A stretch of DNA of 64,000 nt. Origin: Haliclona indistincta. Its lineage: Eukaryota > Porifera > Demospongiae > Haplosclerida > Chalinidae. How positions within the stretch are numbered: position 1 is the first letter of the stretch; every line of letters starts with the position of its first letter. This document shows positions 47,973 through 59,900 of the stretch, piece by piece. The translations under genes and the position numbers were made by a program. Where the stretch lies: assembly GCA_964017065.1 (NCBI GenBank), contig OZ024785.1:10619086-10683085 (forward strand), given 5' to 3'. The notes under the pieces were generated by a model. It made no database searches, was not told where the DNA came from, and worked only from the letters and a program-made list of their open reading frames with translations.

Positions 47973-50900
47973 ATGGAGAGCAACATCGAGCCAGGGTAAT
48001 TGACGTCAATGTTCGACAATGTATCTCTTTTATTGGCTTTACTTAACACAGAAAGCTGTTTGTTGGTGGGTTGAGCTGGGAGACTACCAAGGAGTCATTG
48101 AATACGTACTTTTCTAAATTCGGTGAAGTAGAGGATTGTGTGATTATGAAAGACCAGAATACAGGCAATCCACGAGGATTTGGCTTTGTGCAATTCAAAG
48201 AACCCACTTCAGTTGAAGTGGCATTGATGGCTGGTCCTCACACTTTGGATAAGAAGACGGTGAGCATGTTATATACACCAGAAAACTTGTTTCGATTTAT
48301 GAATGATATTTATTATACAAAGAATATGTATATACATGTACAGTGTATTGACATTGTAGCTCATTGTTGATATACCAAATGAACGAATTTCACAAACCCT
48401 CGTCGTGTGAGCACCATTGCACATATTGTAGTGTGAGCACCATTGCACATATATTGTAGAGTTAGCACTAAGCTCCCTAGTTGGAGATTGCAGCTGGAGT
48501 TTGCAGCTAGTGCCAACCTGCTTAGCTTATAGGCTGTATATTGAGCTAACCGGAAGACAGAAAAATGCTCATCACTTTCTAGGCGTGTCATGTGGGCGTG
48601 ACCAGCCATGAACACGTGAGTAGCTAGCTGTAGGCTTTTCTTGAGATCTCTACGCACACTCAGAGCTGTCCTGCTGTTTAGGTGTGGTCTACAAGTACCT
48701 AAAAGTCAACTATGGGCGCTTTTGTTGTCAGAGACGTTCAAGATGGCTGGCAAGCAAGGTGAGCCAGCCATAACTCGAGAACGAAAGCATTTTAACAAAA
48801 TCGCGAGTCACATTGCAAGTCATTGTCGTGCTAAGCCTGTTCACACCTTTACCAAGTTTCAGAAGTGAGCGATGGTCTCTGCAGCTCGATGTACAGAACG
48901 AACGAACAACAAAGCAAGTACCGTAACCCTCGCGCATGCTCCGAGGGTTAAAAACCCTGCCAACTCTTTTGTATCATTAGTATTGAGATACTAGTGTATA
49001 TTAGCGTAGCTGTGGTATTGAGGTGCTTGTGTGCTGTTAAAATACTGTACCAATGACGTAAGACTTAGCTGAATCATAGATAATACAGTACACGCAACGA
49101 GCCTGTATACTGCAATCCAGGGTGGGACAATCACTGAATCGTGTAAAACAGACGTTTACAAACATTTACAAGAAAGGAATGGCTGCAACAGTAGTACTGT
49201 GTGCTTGAGACAAAATATTGAGCTAATTGAATCTGATTGTTTGTGCATACAATCGTATTCTGATGCACTAGGGTAATGATGTATCATTGTACAAACAGCT
49301 TGCGCACAAGCTGATATATATAGGAGCCACACACCAGATGTCTGCATTTGCTGACTACAGAGTGTACAACGCTGATAAAAGACTACAAAGTCCTAGCCTC
49401 ATCCCCTGGCCGAATTTCTGCAAGGAATGAAACAGCGAAAACTTATGCCTGGTACACACTGCAAGGGTAGTGGAGGGAATCCATATTCTTTTGTGCATTC
49501 TCGCTACATTATACCATATACCAGCCCGTTCATGAAGCACTTTCTGTGTTCTTCCAGGAGTAAAAGTATTGTACAGCTCGGCTTGTTCCTTGTTATAATT
49601 ATGCTAAACCGTAAGCATGAGGAGACTGTTTATCACTGTTCTGCAATGGTTTTGTGATTCAGCTTTCTACAGCAAGTGTTTTCGCCTCCATTCCTTGTGA
49701 CAGCAAGCTGAAGCAATCCCTAAAGGCGAGCACTGTGTCGTGTTGGTGCTGTTTTCTTCAGCGTTCGTTAATGATATTCAGTAATTTCGTTCTTGAGTTA
49801 TGGCTGGCTCATCTTGGACCTCTCTGACCGCAAAAGCGTCCATAGTTGACTACCTAGGTATTTGTAGATTCTATCTAAACTGCAAGGATACGTCTGAGGG
49901 TAAGTAGACATCTCAAGAAAAAGCCTATCGAGGCCTAGATCAATGGCAGTGATCATGGTCACGCCCACGTGACACACCTTGTGGTCAGCACTTTGTTGTC
50001 TTCTGGTTAGCAGTGCAATTTCAATAGGAAGTAGGTTGGCTATAGCTGCAAAGCTCCTTCTGCAAACAAACCACAACTAAAGAGCTAACTCTAGATTATG
50101 CATGACACGCCGATGGTTTTGTGAAATCTGTTTCGTTACCCTTGCAGTGTGTACCAGGACTAATTTTTCGCTGTTCTGTTGTGTTTCTGCATTGGAAAAA
50201 AAATTGGCTAGGGAGACGAAGCTAACGAAGTCCTAGATATAGGTATGATGTCAAATAACACAGCTAATAATATACAGTTCATTGGCATTCCAAGAAACTG
50301 ATGCATGCGCAAGCAGTGTCTAATACGAGACTGGTCACGAGACTAGCAACAAACCAGCAATGTAACAAAAGTAGCCACAAATCAAGACTACAGCAAATAA
50401 TTTTTGCCTAGCATTATAACAGCTAAAACAAGGGTATTTTGACAGCAACAGCACCCTCTTCAACAGCAAATGAACACTTTTGTTAGCTTCCACCCGATTC
50501 TCGGAACCGTAGAAACAGCTTTACTCGACACAACTTGACCAGAAGCGATGCTGTGTCCCATTACATTTCCGTGGATCCCTCCCATTTCATATCCACTGTG
50601 TACTGTATTATCTATGGCTGATCATTTATGATATTTATGATTGTGGTTGCTGGACCACTGCAAGACTATTAAACTGTAAGCACTGCCCAAAATTTTCTTG
50701 AGCCTCTATTGCATGTTTTTGTAGGTATAGGTCTCAAAAACTCCTTCCTAAGTTTTATTACCAAAAAAGGAATTTTTTCATGAGATGTGAGCTGCCAAAA
50801 ACAACACTTTTAAAACAATTCCTGTGGTGGGCGGGGCTTATGCGTGACGTAGATGGGCAAACCTGTTGCGCGGTAGCAATGCTGGTAATGTATGAAGATA

Positions 50901-53900
50901 GCAGTGGAGACAGCGTTTACCAAGTTCCCTAAGAAGTAACAGTGAGTCTTCTCTAATATGGAGTGCCAATACATCGTCTAGAAGTGTTAGAAGGGTTCAG
51001 AGACACTGTAGCACTCTAAAATACTAGTCTACAACAGTGCCATAGAAATCATCAAAATGCAGGATTTCAGCAGTGATGGTGAGTTTGATAGACTGTTAGA
51101 TGGGTCATTGTAGAAAGTTCATTGTCAGCCAAATACAAATAATAACCTGCTGGCTGATGTATGATGGTTTTGTAATGTTCCTTCCATTCCAGCACGTGTG
51201 AGCTAGAGTGTGCTTGAATTGTATCACTGATGCCTCTGCTGAGCTAGAGTGTGACAGTATATACAGTATAATGTAACTATAGAGACAAAGTGTGAAAAAG
51301 TCTGGTTTTATGATTCTGTTTGGTCTATACCAACTCTTGGATTCTTACAAAGCCACCAATGACAGCATCAGCAATGTTACTGTTAATAATCTTTATCGAC
51401 ACAAATAATAATTATTATTAATCATCTGGCAAAATTTTTTTATGAAAGTATTTAGTGCACTGTCAATAATTACACAAGGTAACAATGATCGATGGCAACA
51501 ATCCATGAGGTGTGCTGCCGGCAATGATAGTGGCTTAAGAATCCAAGAGTTGGTATAGACCAAACAGAATCATAAAATCAGACTTGTTTCACACTCTTTC
51601 TCTATAGTTACATTATACTGTAGATACTGTCACACTCTAGCTCAGCAGAGGCATCAGTGATACAATTCAAGCACACTCTAGCTCCAGGTTATTATTTGTA
51701 TTTGGCTGACAATGAACTTTCTATGATGATGCATCTAACAGTCTGTCAAACTCACCATCACTGCTGAAATCCTGCATTTTGATTTCTATGGTACTGTTGT
51801 AGACTACTAGATGATTGTACATGGACAATGTGAGGTGAGCCTGAGCGAGTGCATTGCAGATGATCTCTAGTCATAGTTTGATAACTAGGTGGTTTGATAC
51901 AATGCTTGTAGTTTTTGGCATGTGAGTATCTTGCACGTGAAGTATGAAACAGCAGCAAGCAGTTCCGCATCTCATGATTACAACTTTCTAGCGTCGTTCT
52001 TGACATTTCATGGCCTCTCGTACGCTGTAGCCTGTCTTCTCTTTGCTCACTAGTTTCAGCAGCACGTCGTTCCTGTCCTTGGTCCCTCATGTGTTGGAGC
52101 CTATCTTCTCTTTCCTCACTAGTTTCAGCAGCATGTCGTTCTTGACATTGGGCTCTCATACGCTGTAGCCTGAGTTCTCTTAGTCTCGTTCCCTGCCCAA
52201 TTTTCGCAACGCAGAAACGAAACGGCGAAAATTGGGCCTGGTACACACTGCAAGGGTACTAGTGCGCATGCTCAGATTATACCCCGGTCTATGGGGTATT
52301 CGTAATCTTTTTGGACGTTGTCGCTACATTACGCCGTATACTAGCCCGTACCAGAAGCAATTTCCGTGTTCTTCCAAGAATAAAAGTATTGTACAGCTCG
52401 GCATTAGGGCTGTTCTGCCTTGATCGACATGGTTGTACACTAAAGCCTAAGCACGAGGAGACTTTTTATCACTGTCCTGAACGATTTTGTGATTTTAGTC
52501 TGATTTTCTACGTGGAATAGCGAGTGTTTTAGACGCCAACTTCTCCCATTCCTTTGTGACAGCAAGCTGAAGCAATCTAGTATCCCTAAAGGCGAGCGCT
52601 GTGTCGTTTTATTGTTGCTTGCTTCATCGCTAGCAAGCGTTCGTTAACGCTATTCATTGCCGATTACTATGAATAACATCATCTCTACCCTTGCAGTGTG
52701 TACCAGGCCCAATTTTCGCCGTTTCCTTCCGTTGCGAAAATTGGGCAGGGAACAAGGCTAGTGTTCTCTTCGCTCACTAGTTTCAGCAGCACGTCGTTCC
52801 TGTCCTTGGTCCCTCATGTGTTGGAGCCTATCTTCTCTTTGCTCACTAGTTTCAGCAGCACGTCGTTCTTGACATTGGGCTCTCATACGCTGTAGCCTGT
52901 GTTCTCTTTGCTCACTAGTCTCAGCAGCACGTCGATTGTGTTCATGGTCCCTCATGCGCTTTAGCCTAGTCTTTCTACGTTCATCGGTCTCAGCAGTACG
53001 TAGCTCATGCTATTGACGTCCCAGCTTTTGTAGTTCTTCTGTTTGTTGAGCAGTACGCTCAGCACGACACGCCTTATCACGAGCTCTTCGCTTACTCAAT
53101 CGCAGCTCTTTTTCTTCCGCAGTTTCAGCAGCTCGGCGAGCTCTTTCACGTATTCTTCTTTTCAGCAGTTGCTCTTTCTTCTTGGATGCCATATTCACGC
53201 TCTTTGTTAACAACAGAGAATACTATCTGGCTTAAGCAACCCAATACACGTGGTATTACGAATGTAAATTCAAAAGTCCAATGAAATAGATCGAGGGGGC
53301 ATTTACGGAATGACGTACGCATACATTGATATATTGATAGCTCGCGGGGACGTCATTCGATCCATGTGAGGCTCACTCAGTCTCACCCCAATTATTGTAG
53401 AGTGCTACAGTGTCTCTGAATTCTTCTAACACTTCTAGACGATGTATTGGCATTCCATATTAGAGAAGACTCACTGTTACTTCTTAGGAACTTGGTAAAC
53501 GCTGTCTCCACTGCTGTCTGCATACATTACCAGCATTGCTACTGTGCAACAGGTTTGCCCATCTACGTCACGCGTAAGCCCCGCCTACCACAGGAATTGT
53601 TTTAAAAGTGCTGTTTTTGGCAGCTCACATCTCACGAAAAAAAATACTTTTTTGGAAGTAAAACTTTGGAGGGAGTTTTAGGGACCTATACCTACAAAAA
53701 CATGCAATAAACTCAAGAAATTTTTTTGGCGGTGCTTACACTATAAACTGGACCACTACAAGATACTACTTTCGCTAGCGTTCTATCTGCTGCTTGCTTA
53801 GTTGCTTATTTTACTTTTGGAGAACAACTGGCTTTGGTACAACGAATGATGGTCTGCACAATGTTACAGCATGCTTCTACAGACGTTTATATTCTGTGAA

Positions 53901-56900
53901 CATTAATTAGCTCAAACAGGTAACCGTCATCTTAATCTCATTCAAATTTTCATTTTTGATTTACAACACGAATTACCAATTTTTGTTTCAAATCTTTGTT
54001 ACCTTGAACGACGTTGCTAGACTTTGGTCTTTGCCAGACTTCGCTGTAGACAAAAATGTCTGCCATAGTATGCTTGTAAGGCAATTTTGTAGTACAGCGA
54101 GTGGAGAGTATCCTCCAGAATTGACATTTAGATAGAGATAGAATGTATTTACCTCGTGACACGCACATGAGTAATCCGTAATTTGTTAGTTTATGTCATC
54201 TGCTACGTTTGCGAGGGGATCAGACATCATCGATGAGCCCGCGATAGTACAGCCATCGATCCGCGGCGACAGCGCGCCTATGGAGCGGCAGGATTTAGCG
54301 TCACTCAGCTCGCGTGCGCATCACGTTTCTTTTCACACAGATTTTGTATACGGGTATGATACGTGCGACACTCTTCTTATTATATACTCTTGGCGCTACT
54401 AGAGTTGCTTTCCCTATTTGCTGAAAATCGCTTGGCCTTATTTAAAGTCTGTTCTCTGACAGCCTATAGCTTACAATTAATTTTGTTTTAGTATTAGTGT
54501 ATCAAAACAATACTCTGAGCTTTGTAGTTGTACTTTGAGTCAGAGTTTGCAACAATGGCAAGACTGACTTCATTTCTGGATATGTCCATTGCGTTTGTTG
54601 TCGTGGCATTGTCGTACAGTAGATGTCACACCGTTTGAGCTCAAGATTACAACTGTGACAGCGAAAAGAGCTGGCGCTAAACCAAATTGCTCCGAGGAGA
54701 TCCAAGTATTGAGCAAAAAGTTCAAGAGTTCATAACTGAGATTAGTTTGCTGGCTTTCACTATACCTTAATTACAATGCTGTATATCGGCTGATGTCATC
54801 TCATTATTGGTGCATCACTACTTTACTGAAATTCAGGCAGGAATTTTACTCTATAGTGCCTGAATTATTTTGACGAAAATTTGACTTGCTCTAAACTGAC
54901 AGTTTGTCTTGCGATTTTCTACAACATGCAGTACGCTAGCTGTTCCAAACTAGCACTGTTTTTCCTGGCATGTCAAAGTTTACGACCATGTACTAAACCC
55001 TGAGTTGGCCACTCCCACTTCAGAACTGAAGCTGCTTAAGTGCTGCGACCTAGTCATTTTTCAGCCAATTTTGGTCTTCGTTTAGCCCTGGTGACTGATA
55101 CAAAAACCTGGTGGTGAGCAAACAGCATAGTTTAGACCATATTCTATGCCCAAATATGAATTTCCGGGCATCCTGAAGCCTTAAAATGCCGAAAGTGAAG
55201 AGGGGCTCCACCCCTTCGAACCCCAGGTTAACGGATGACACTTCCCTTTAAAATTCCCCCCATGCTGTACACTTTAGTGGGGAGGGCGTACCGAAAAACA
55301 GTGTTTTTTTTTCCAGATAAAGTCATCTTTTGCAATTAAACTTGATTTGATTTTTCTAGACCACTTTTTGCACTTATAATGACGTCTAGATTAGGTGGTG
55401 TCAATTATAGCGCCTAAAGGCGCAATAGGCCTTAAAGGGTTAAAGTGTTTTTTCTTATACAGCGGTTGTGAATATCTTGCATAAACGAGGCAAAAGTGGA
55501 AGTATGACGTTGGCCAATCAAATGTACAGAAGTTGAATTCATGTGACTAGCCAAAGCTTTTCACGTGATGAGAACTGAATTTGATAGGTCACTGTTTATT
55601 TCAGTGTTATTAAAGTTATTCGAAAGCCGCTGTATTCCCAATGCTATGCAATTTTCACTGTTTGTTGTCAAGGCTGTTAACTCACATTTGTCTTTTCTTG
55701 CCTAGATTGATCCAAAGCAAGCAACAGCTAAAGGACAAACTCCAGTCAATACCAGTAATGGTAAGGGTATAGTTTAGACAGGTGGCTGTATAAGTAATAG
55801 TTAGACAGCGAGTCCGAGTATCTACGCGATTTAGAAACCCGAGGCCCGTTGCTATGGTGTCCGAGTGTAGCGAGGACACTATTCCATTGGGCCGAGGGTT
55901 TCTAAACTGCGTGGATCCGATTGGACGAGCTGTCTAACTTATTTAGAGTCTACTAGGTTACCTGTTGTGTAAACACACTTGCAAGTCAACATTCTGACTA
56001 GCGCACGATGCTGACTGCTCTGTCTGTGCGGTGAACTAGCTGATTAAACATAAACAAAGCTTCTAGTTCTATGTAGGACGAACGGCAGTACTACTGACCT
56101 ACAGCCAGCAACCGTCGCCGAGAAAAGATCGACCAGAGCGATCGACGGTCGTCGCACTCGAGGAAGCAGCATGGCAGGGGAGGAGTGCCAGACTAGGGTG
56201 GAGCTTGTGGCAATATGGCGAGTGACCTGCGAACGAGTAACACCAAGGAATTCGAATACTACCTCGAACATCAGCGTTCAGCGCTGTTTAGTTAGCATTC
56301 CGTACTTTAGTGAGCGTCTCTGGAATAATACAGTGTCCTTTGACTTCGAAGCTGTAGGAAACACGCATATTATACTGAGCCCATGACAGCAAGCACACAC
56401 TCCATTCTTTGCTTATGTCTGAACGCCTGAGGGTACACTTAGAGCTTCGCTACCGTGACTCTACAGGAATTAGAGTCATGCTGTTGACCAATCAAACTAT
56501 AGTATTTCAAATTAGTAGACTCTAAAGTAATATTTAGAACCATGGACTGACATAGATACTGAGTGAATTTCAGCAGGACTGTGTAAGGGGAAAGAGTTTT
56601 CGTATTTTACGTAGTAGTATCCAACTGTCAAGTCTGCAGCATGATTTTTCTTCTAAGGGAGCTGTATGTAAATGGCTATCCCCCAGTATCCGGGCTTATT
56701 TGTGCTCACCCCTGAATATTCTACTTTGTTTATGCATCTTTGTCTGTGATCTGTCTTCATTAGGAATGGAACTTTCTCCTGTTTCAAATAAAGTTTTTAT
56801 TGGAGGTGTGCCAGCTCAAGTAAATGAAGATGATATTAGAACGAAGTTTCGTCAGTTTGGTAATGTAAGTATTATTTTATGTGCATGCCACATCAACATT

Positions 56901-59900
56901 TAGTTTAGCTCAAATTTATGATATTCATGACATGTGGAAGTAGCTGTATTTTTCTAGTAGTCAGGTGGGTTAAGGAAATTAAGTAATTTCACCACCTCTG
57001 AAACCAATCTTAAACATAGGAGAATAATTAATGAAAAAATTGGCAGCATCAGCAAATAATTCTTGGGACGTTGCAGATAAAAGCACCAAACTTTGTACAT
57101 TTATTCACTAGTGGTACGTATCAAGTAAGTCCATGATAAGCACCACTTCTGAAAGAATTCTTAACATAGGAGAATAAATCATAAATTATTATTAAAAATT
57201 GCCACATCATCGTCAGCAAGTTTTCCGTAGTCTAAGAAACAACTCAACAGAATTTAGTATACAATTTATTTGTTGCAATTACATGTGGCTACACAGCTCT
57301 GTACAGTTCCACTTGGCTTTCCTACATGAACATCTTGCACCACAACCCTTGTCACTCTTGCAGCCACTTTTTATCAGTTCACTGCAGGCTGCAGAAGAGA
57401 GTGGCAGTGTGCACCACACTGGCACCCAAGATAAATTATCCTTATTCAATGTCCGACCGTACTCTTCTGGTGATGGTGCTTCTTGTTGTGGCTGGTCACT
57501 GGTAGTCCAAATTCCAGCCTGATAGGATACACGTTGCGGTTTCGAGTGCTGTTGCAGAGCATCTTGCATTGGAGGTATGTTTTCCATTGTGTGGTTCTTT
57601 TGACAAAACAGCTCCCTTCGTGCTTCGTTTAGACACTCTTGTCCTATCATAAATAACAACAGTAAAGCGTTCGAGGCATATGAAACCTCAGATTCCACTG
57701 TTAATGTTGCACTTCGAAATGTGTATCCTATCAGGCTGGAATATCTGGACTACCAGCGACCAGACAACAAAAAGCACCTCACCAGAAGGGTACGGTTTGC
57801 TAACAGAAGTACTAAATGCGAGAAATCAAGAAACATGAGTTCAAAAGATCGTTGGTGTCTGCTGTCTGATATCAACTTTCGTGTTGTTTTAACCACTACC
57901 TTTAATCTGACCGGTTACTAAAGTAACCAGAGCCTAAAGCAGGACTGTACATTTGGGATCAGTTGGCTTTAATAAAATGTGTTTTTTATTTCTTAATCTA
58001 GGTGGTAGATGTTGTTTTGAAGATGGACAAAGGTACTAACAGAATGAGAGGTAAATGAACCATTCATGCCATACATACATGAACCTTAAAACTACCGTAA
58101 ATCGTGAAATTTTCATGTAGCAACATTTTCGTGTGTTAAATTTTCAAGTTAAAATATTTTCATGGGTCGACCTGCCCATGAAAATGTTTTAACATCGACA
58201 GCTGTAACGATGCTTGTATTGGTGGTTATTGTGTATACAAGAGTGTAGGAGCCAGCTGAATGAACAAATCCTGCCCATTTGTTAGGGGGGGGGGTTAGAC
58301 CAAAACACTCAGGTGCTGGCTAGAGAGTCTGAGACGCTCATAGTCAGGTGGTTTATGACCAAATTTTCAGGTTTTGGGAACGTTGTGGATAAAAGCACCA
58401 AACTTCGTACATTTATTCACTAGTACATATGAAGTATTTTCGGGGTAGGTACCACTTCTGAAACCAATCTTAACATAGAAGAATAATCAATGAAAAAAAT
58501 TGCAGCGTCAGCAAAAAATTGCAAGAAATTCTGCACCAAACTGTAATTCACTAGTACATATCAAGTAATTCCATGGTAAGTACCACTTCTGAAAGAATTC
58601 TTAAGGTGTTAGAGGTGTGAAGGTGTAAATTTTTGTTATGTGCAGAAAAATCACCATAAGTCTAAAACCGAGTAAGGAATTTAGCTCCAGTTTTTTCTCA
58701 CTGGTTCACCAGTTAGTGGACGAACAGTTAAAATTTAAAGCAAACTTTTCCATTGAATAACAAACAAGCTATGCAGCTTTGTTTAAGCCAACTGTTTTTT
58801 TTACAATTTTGCTCATAACTTCTCTTCCATGACAGTTTGGTACATCTTGTATATACTAACACAAAGAACTAATGAAGAACTATGATATCACCTGTAGCCG
58901 TCTCTCGAAGTAGTTCACACGCTGATAGGCCTCCAAAGTATGCTACTAACAAAAAGTGTCAAAGAACAAATTTCAGAGACGGCTACGAGTGAAAAGGTAG
59001 CTTTACTCGTGGGCTGCTAGAACGTGTACAGGATAAAACGCCAAGTGATTCCTAGGCCAAAAAATAACACCTTCATGATGGTACATGCATATGTGCATAG
59101 GATCATGCAGTTCAGAGAAAATGAGCAAATTATCCAAAAATGACTTTTCAAGCGTCTTTGTGTGGAACACTGTAGCACAGTCTACTCATCGCTGCACGAA
59201 GACGTGCGGCATATTCATATCACGTGCTTTTGCTTCTATAGTATAAAATCGCGTAGTATCAGTAACGGCTGATCAGTAAATTGCAAAATATCAGCAAACA
59301 AATGTACCTATAAATAATAGTTAGTCTAATTAAGGTATGCAAAAGTAACAGCAAGAGTTTTAACTAGACGATGTTATGTCAAAGTTCAAGACCATGTACT
59401 AAACTCAGACTTGGTCTCTTCCAATTTGGGACTGAAGGGCTAATTTTTGTCTTAATTTAGCTATGGTGACTGATACAAAACCTGGTTGTGAGCAAACAGG
59501 ACAGTTTGGCCATATTCTATGCCTGAGTATGCATTTCCGAGTACCCTGAACCCCTAAAAATGCTGAAAGCGTTGAGCAGCTCTATCCCTTTGAACCCCAG
59601 GTTACCTGGCGATACCCCCTTTAAAATTCCCCCGTGCTGTATACTTTAGTTGGGAGGGCGCACTGAAAAACAATCTTTTTTACAGGTAAAGTCGTCTTTT
59701 GCAATTAAACTTAGTTTGACCTTTTTAAAGCACTTTTCACACTATAACGTCTAAAGTAGGTGGAGTCAATTATGTCACCAAAAGGCGGGTGAAAGTAGTA
59801 CTACGAACGAGTGTGGAACCAGCCAATAGCACAAAGCTGTCTGTGTTAAGCAAGTATATTCCTGGTGCAGAGTTGGGAGACTTGACCAACATGCAGATAT

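Larger units (their letters stand above)
51808..53397. mobile_element. Element inserted in one arm of the foldback, carrying a coiled-coil ORF
   Basis: It interrupts the right arm between GTAGACTACTAG and TAGAGTGCTACAGTG. The left end has GTGAGGTGAGCCTGAGCGAG and the right end GGCTCACTCAGTCTCACCCC, inverted relatives of the GGGGCGAGCCTGAGC ends at 26385. It holds the minus-strand repeat ORF and is itself interrupted at 52178-52766. Confidence 0.6.
50666..53748. mobile_element. 3.1-kb composite foldback element (outer shell of a three-level nest)
   Basis: The left arm 50666-51370 is continuous. Its inverse is split into 51530-51815 (inner) and 53397-53748 (outer). Ends are about AAACTGTAAGCACTGCC and GGCGGTGCTTACACTATAAACT. 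A near-identical 15-bp direct repeat TGGACCACTRCAAGA flanks it (50651-50665, 53749-53763). Without the 51808-53397 insertion the arms join base for base. Confidence 0.7.
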
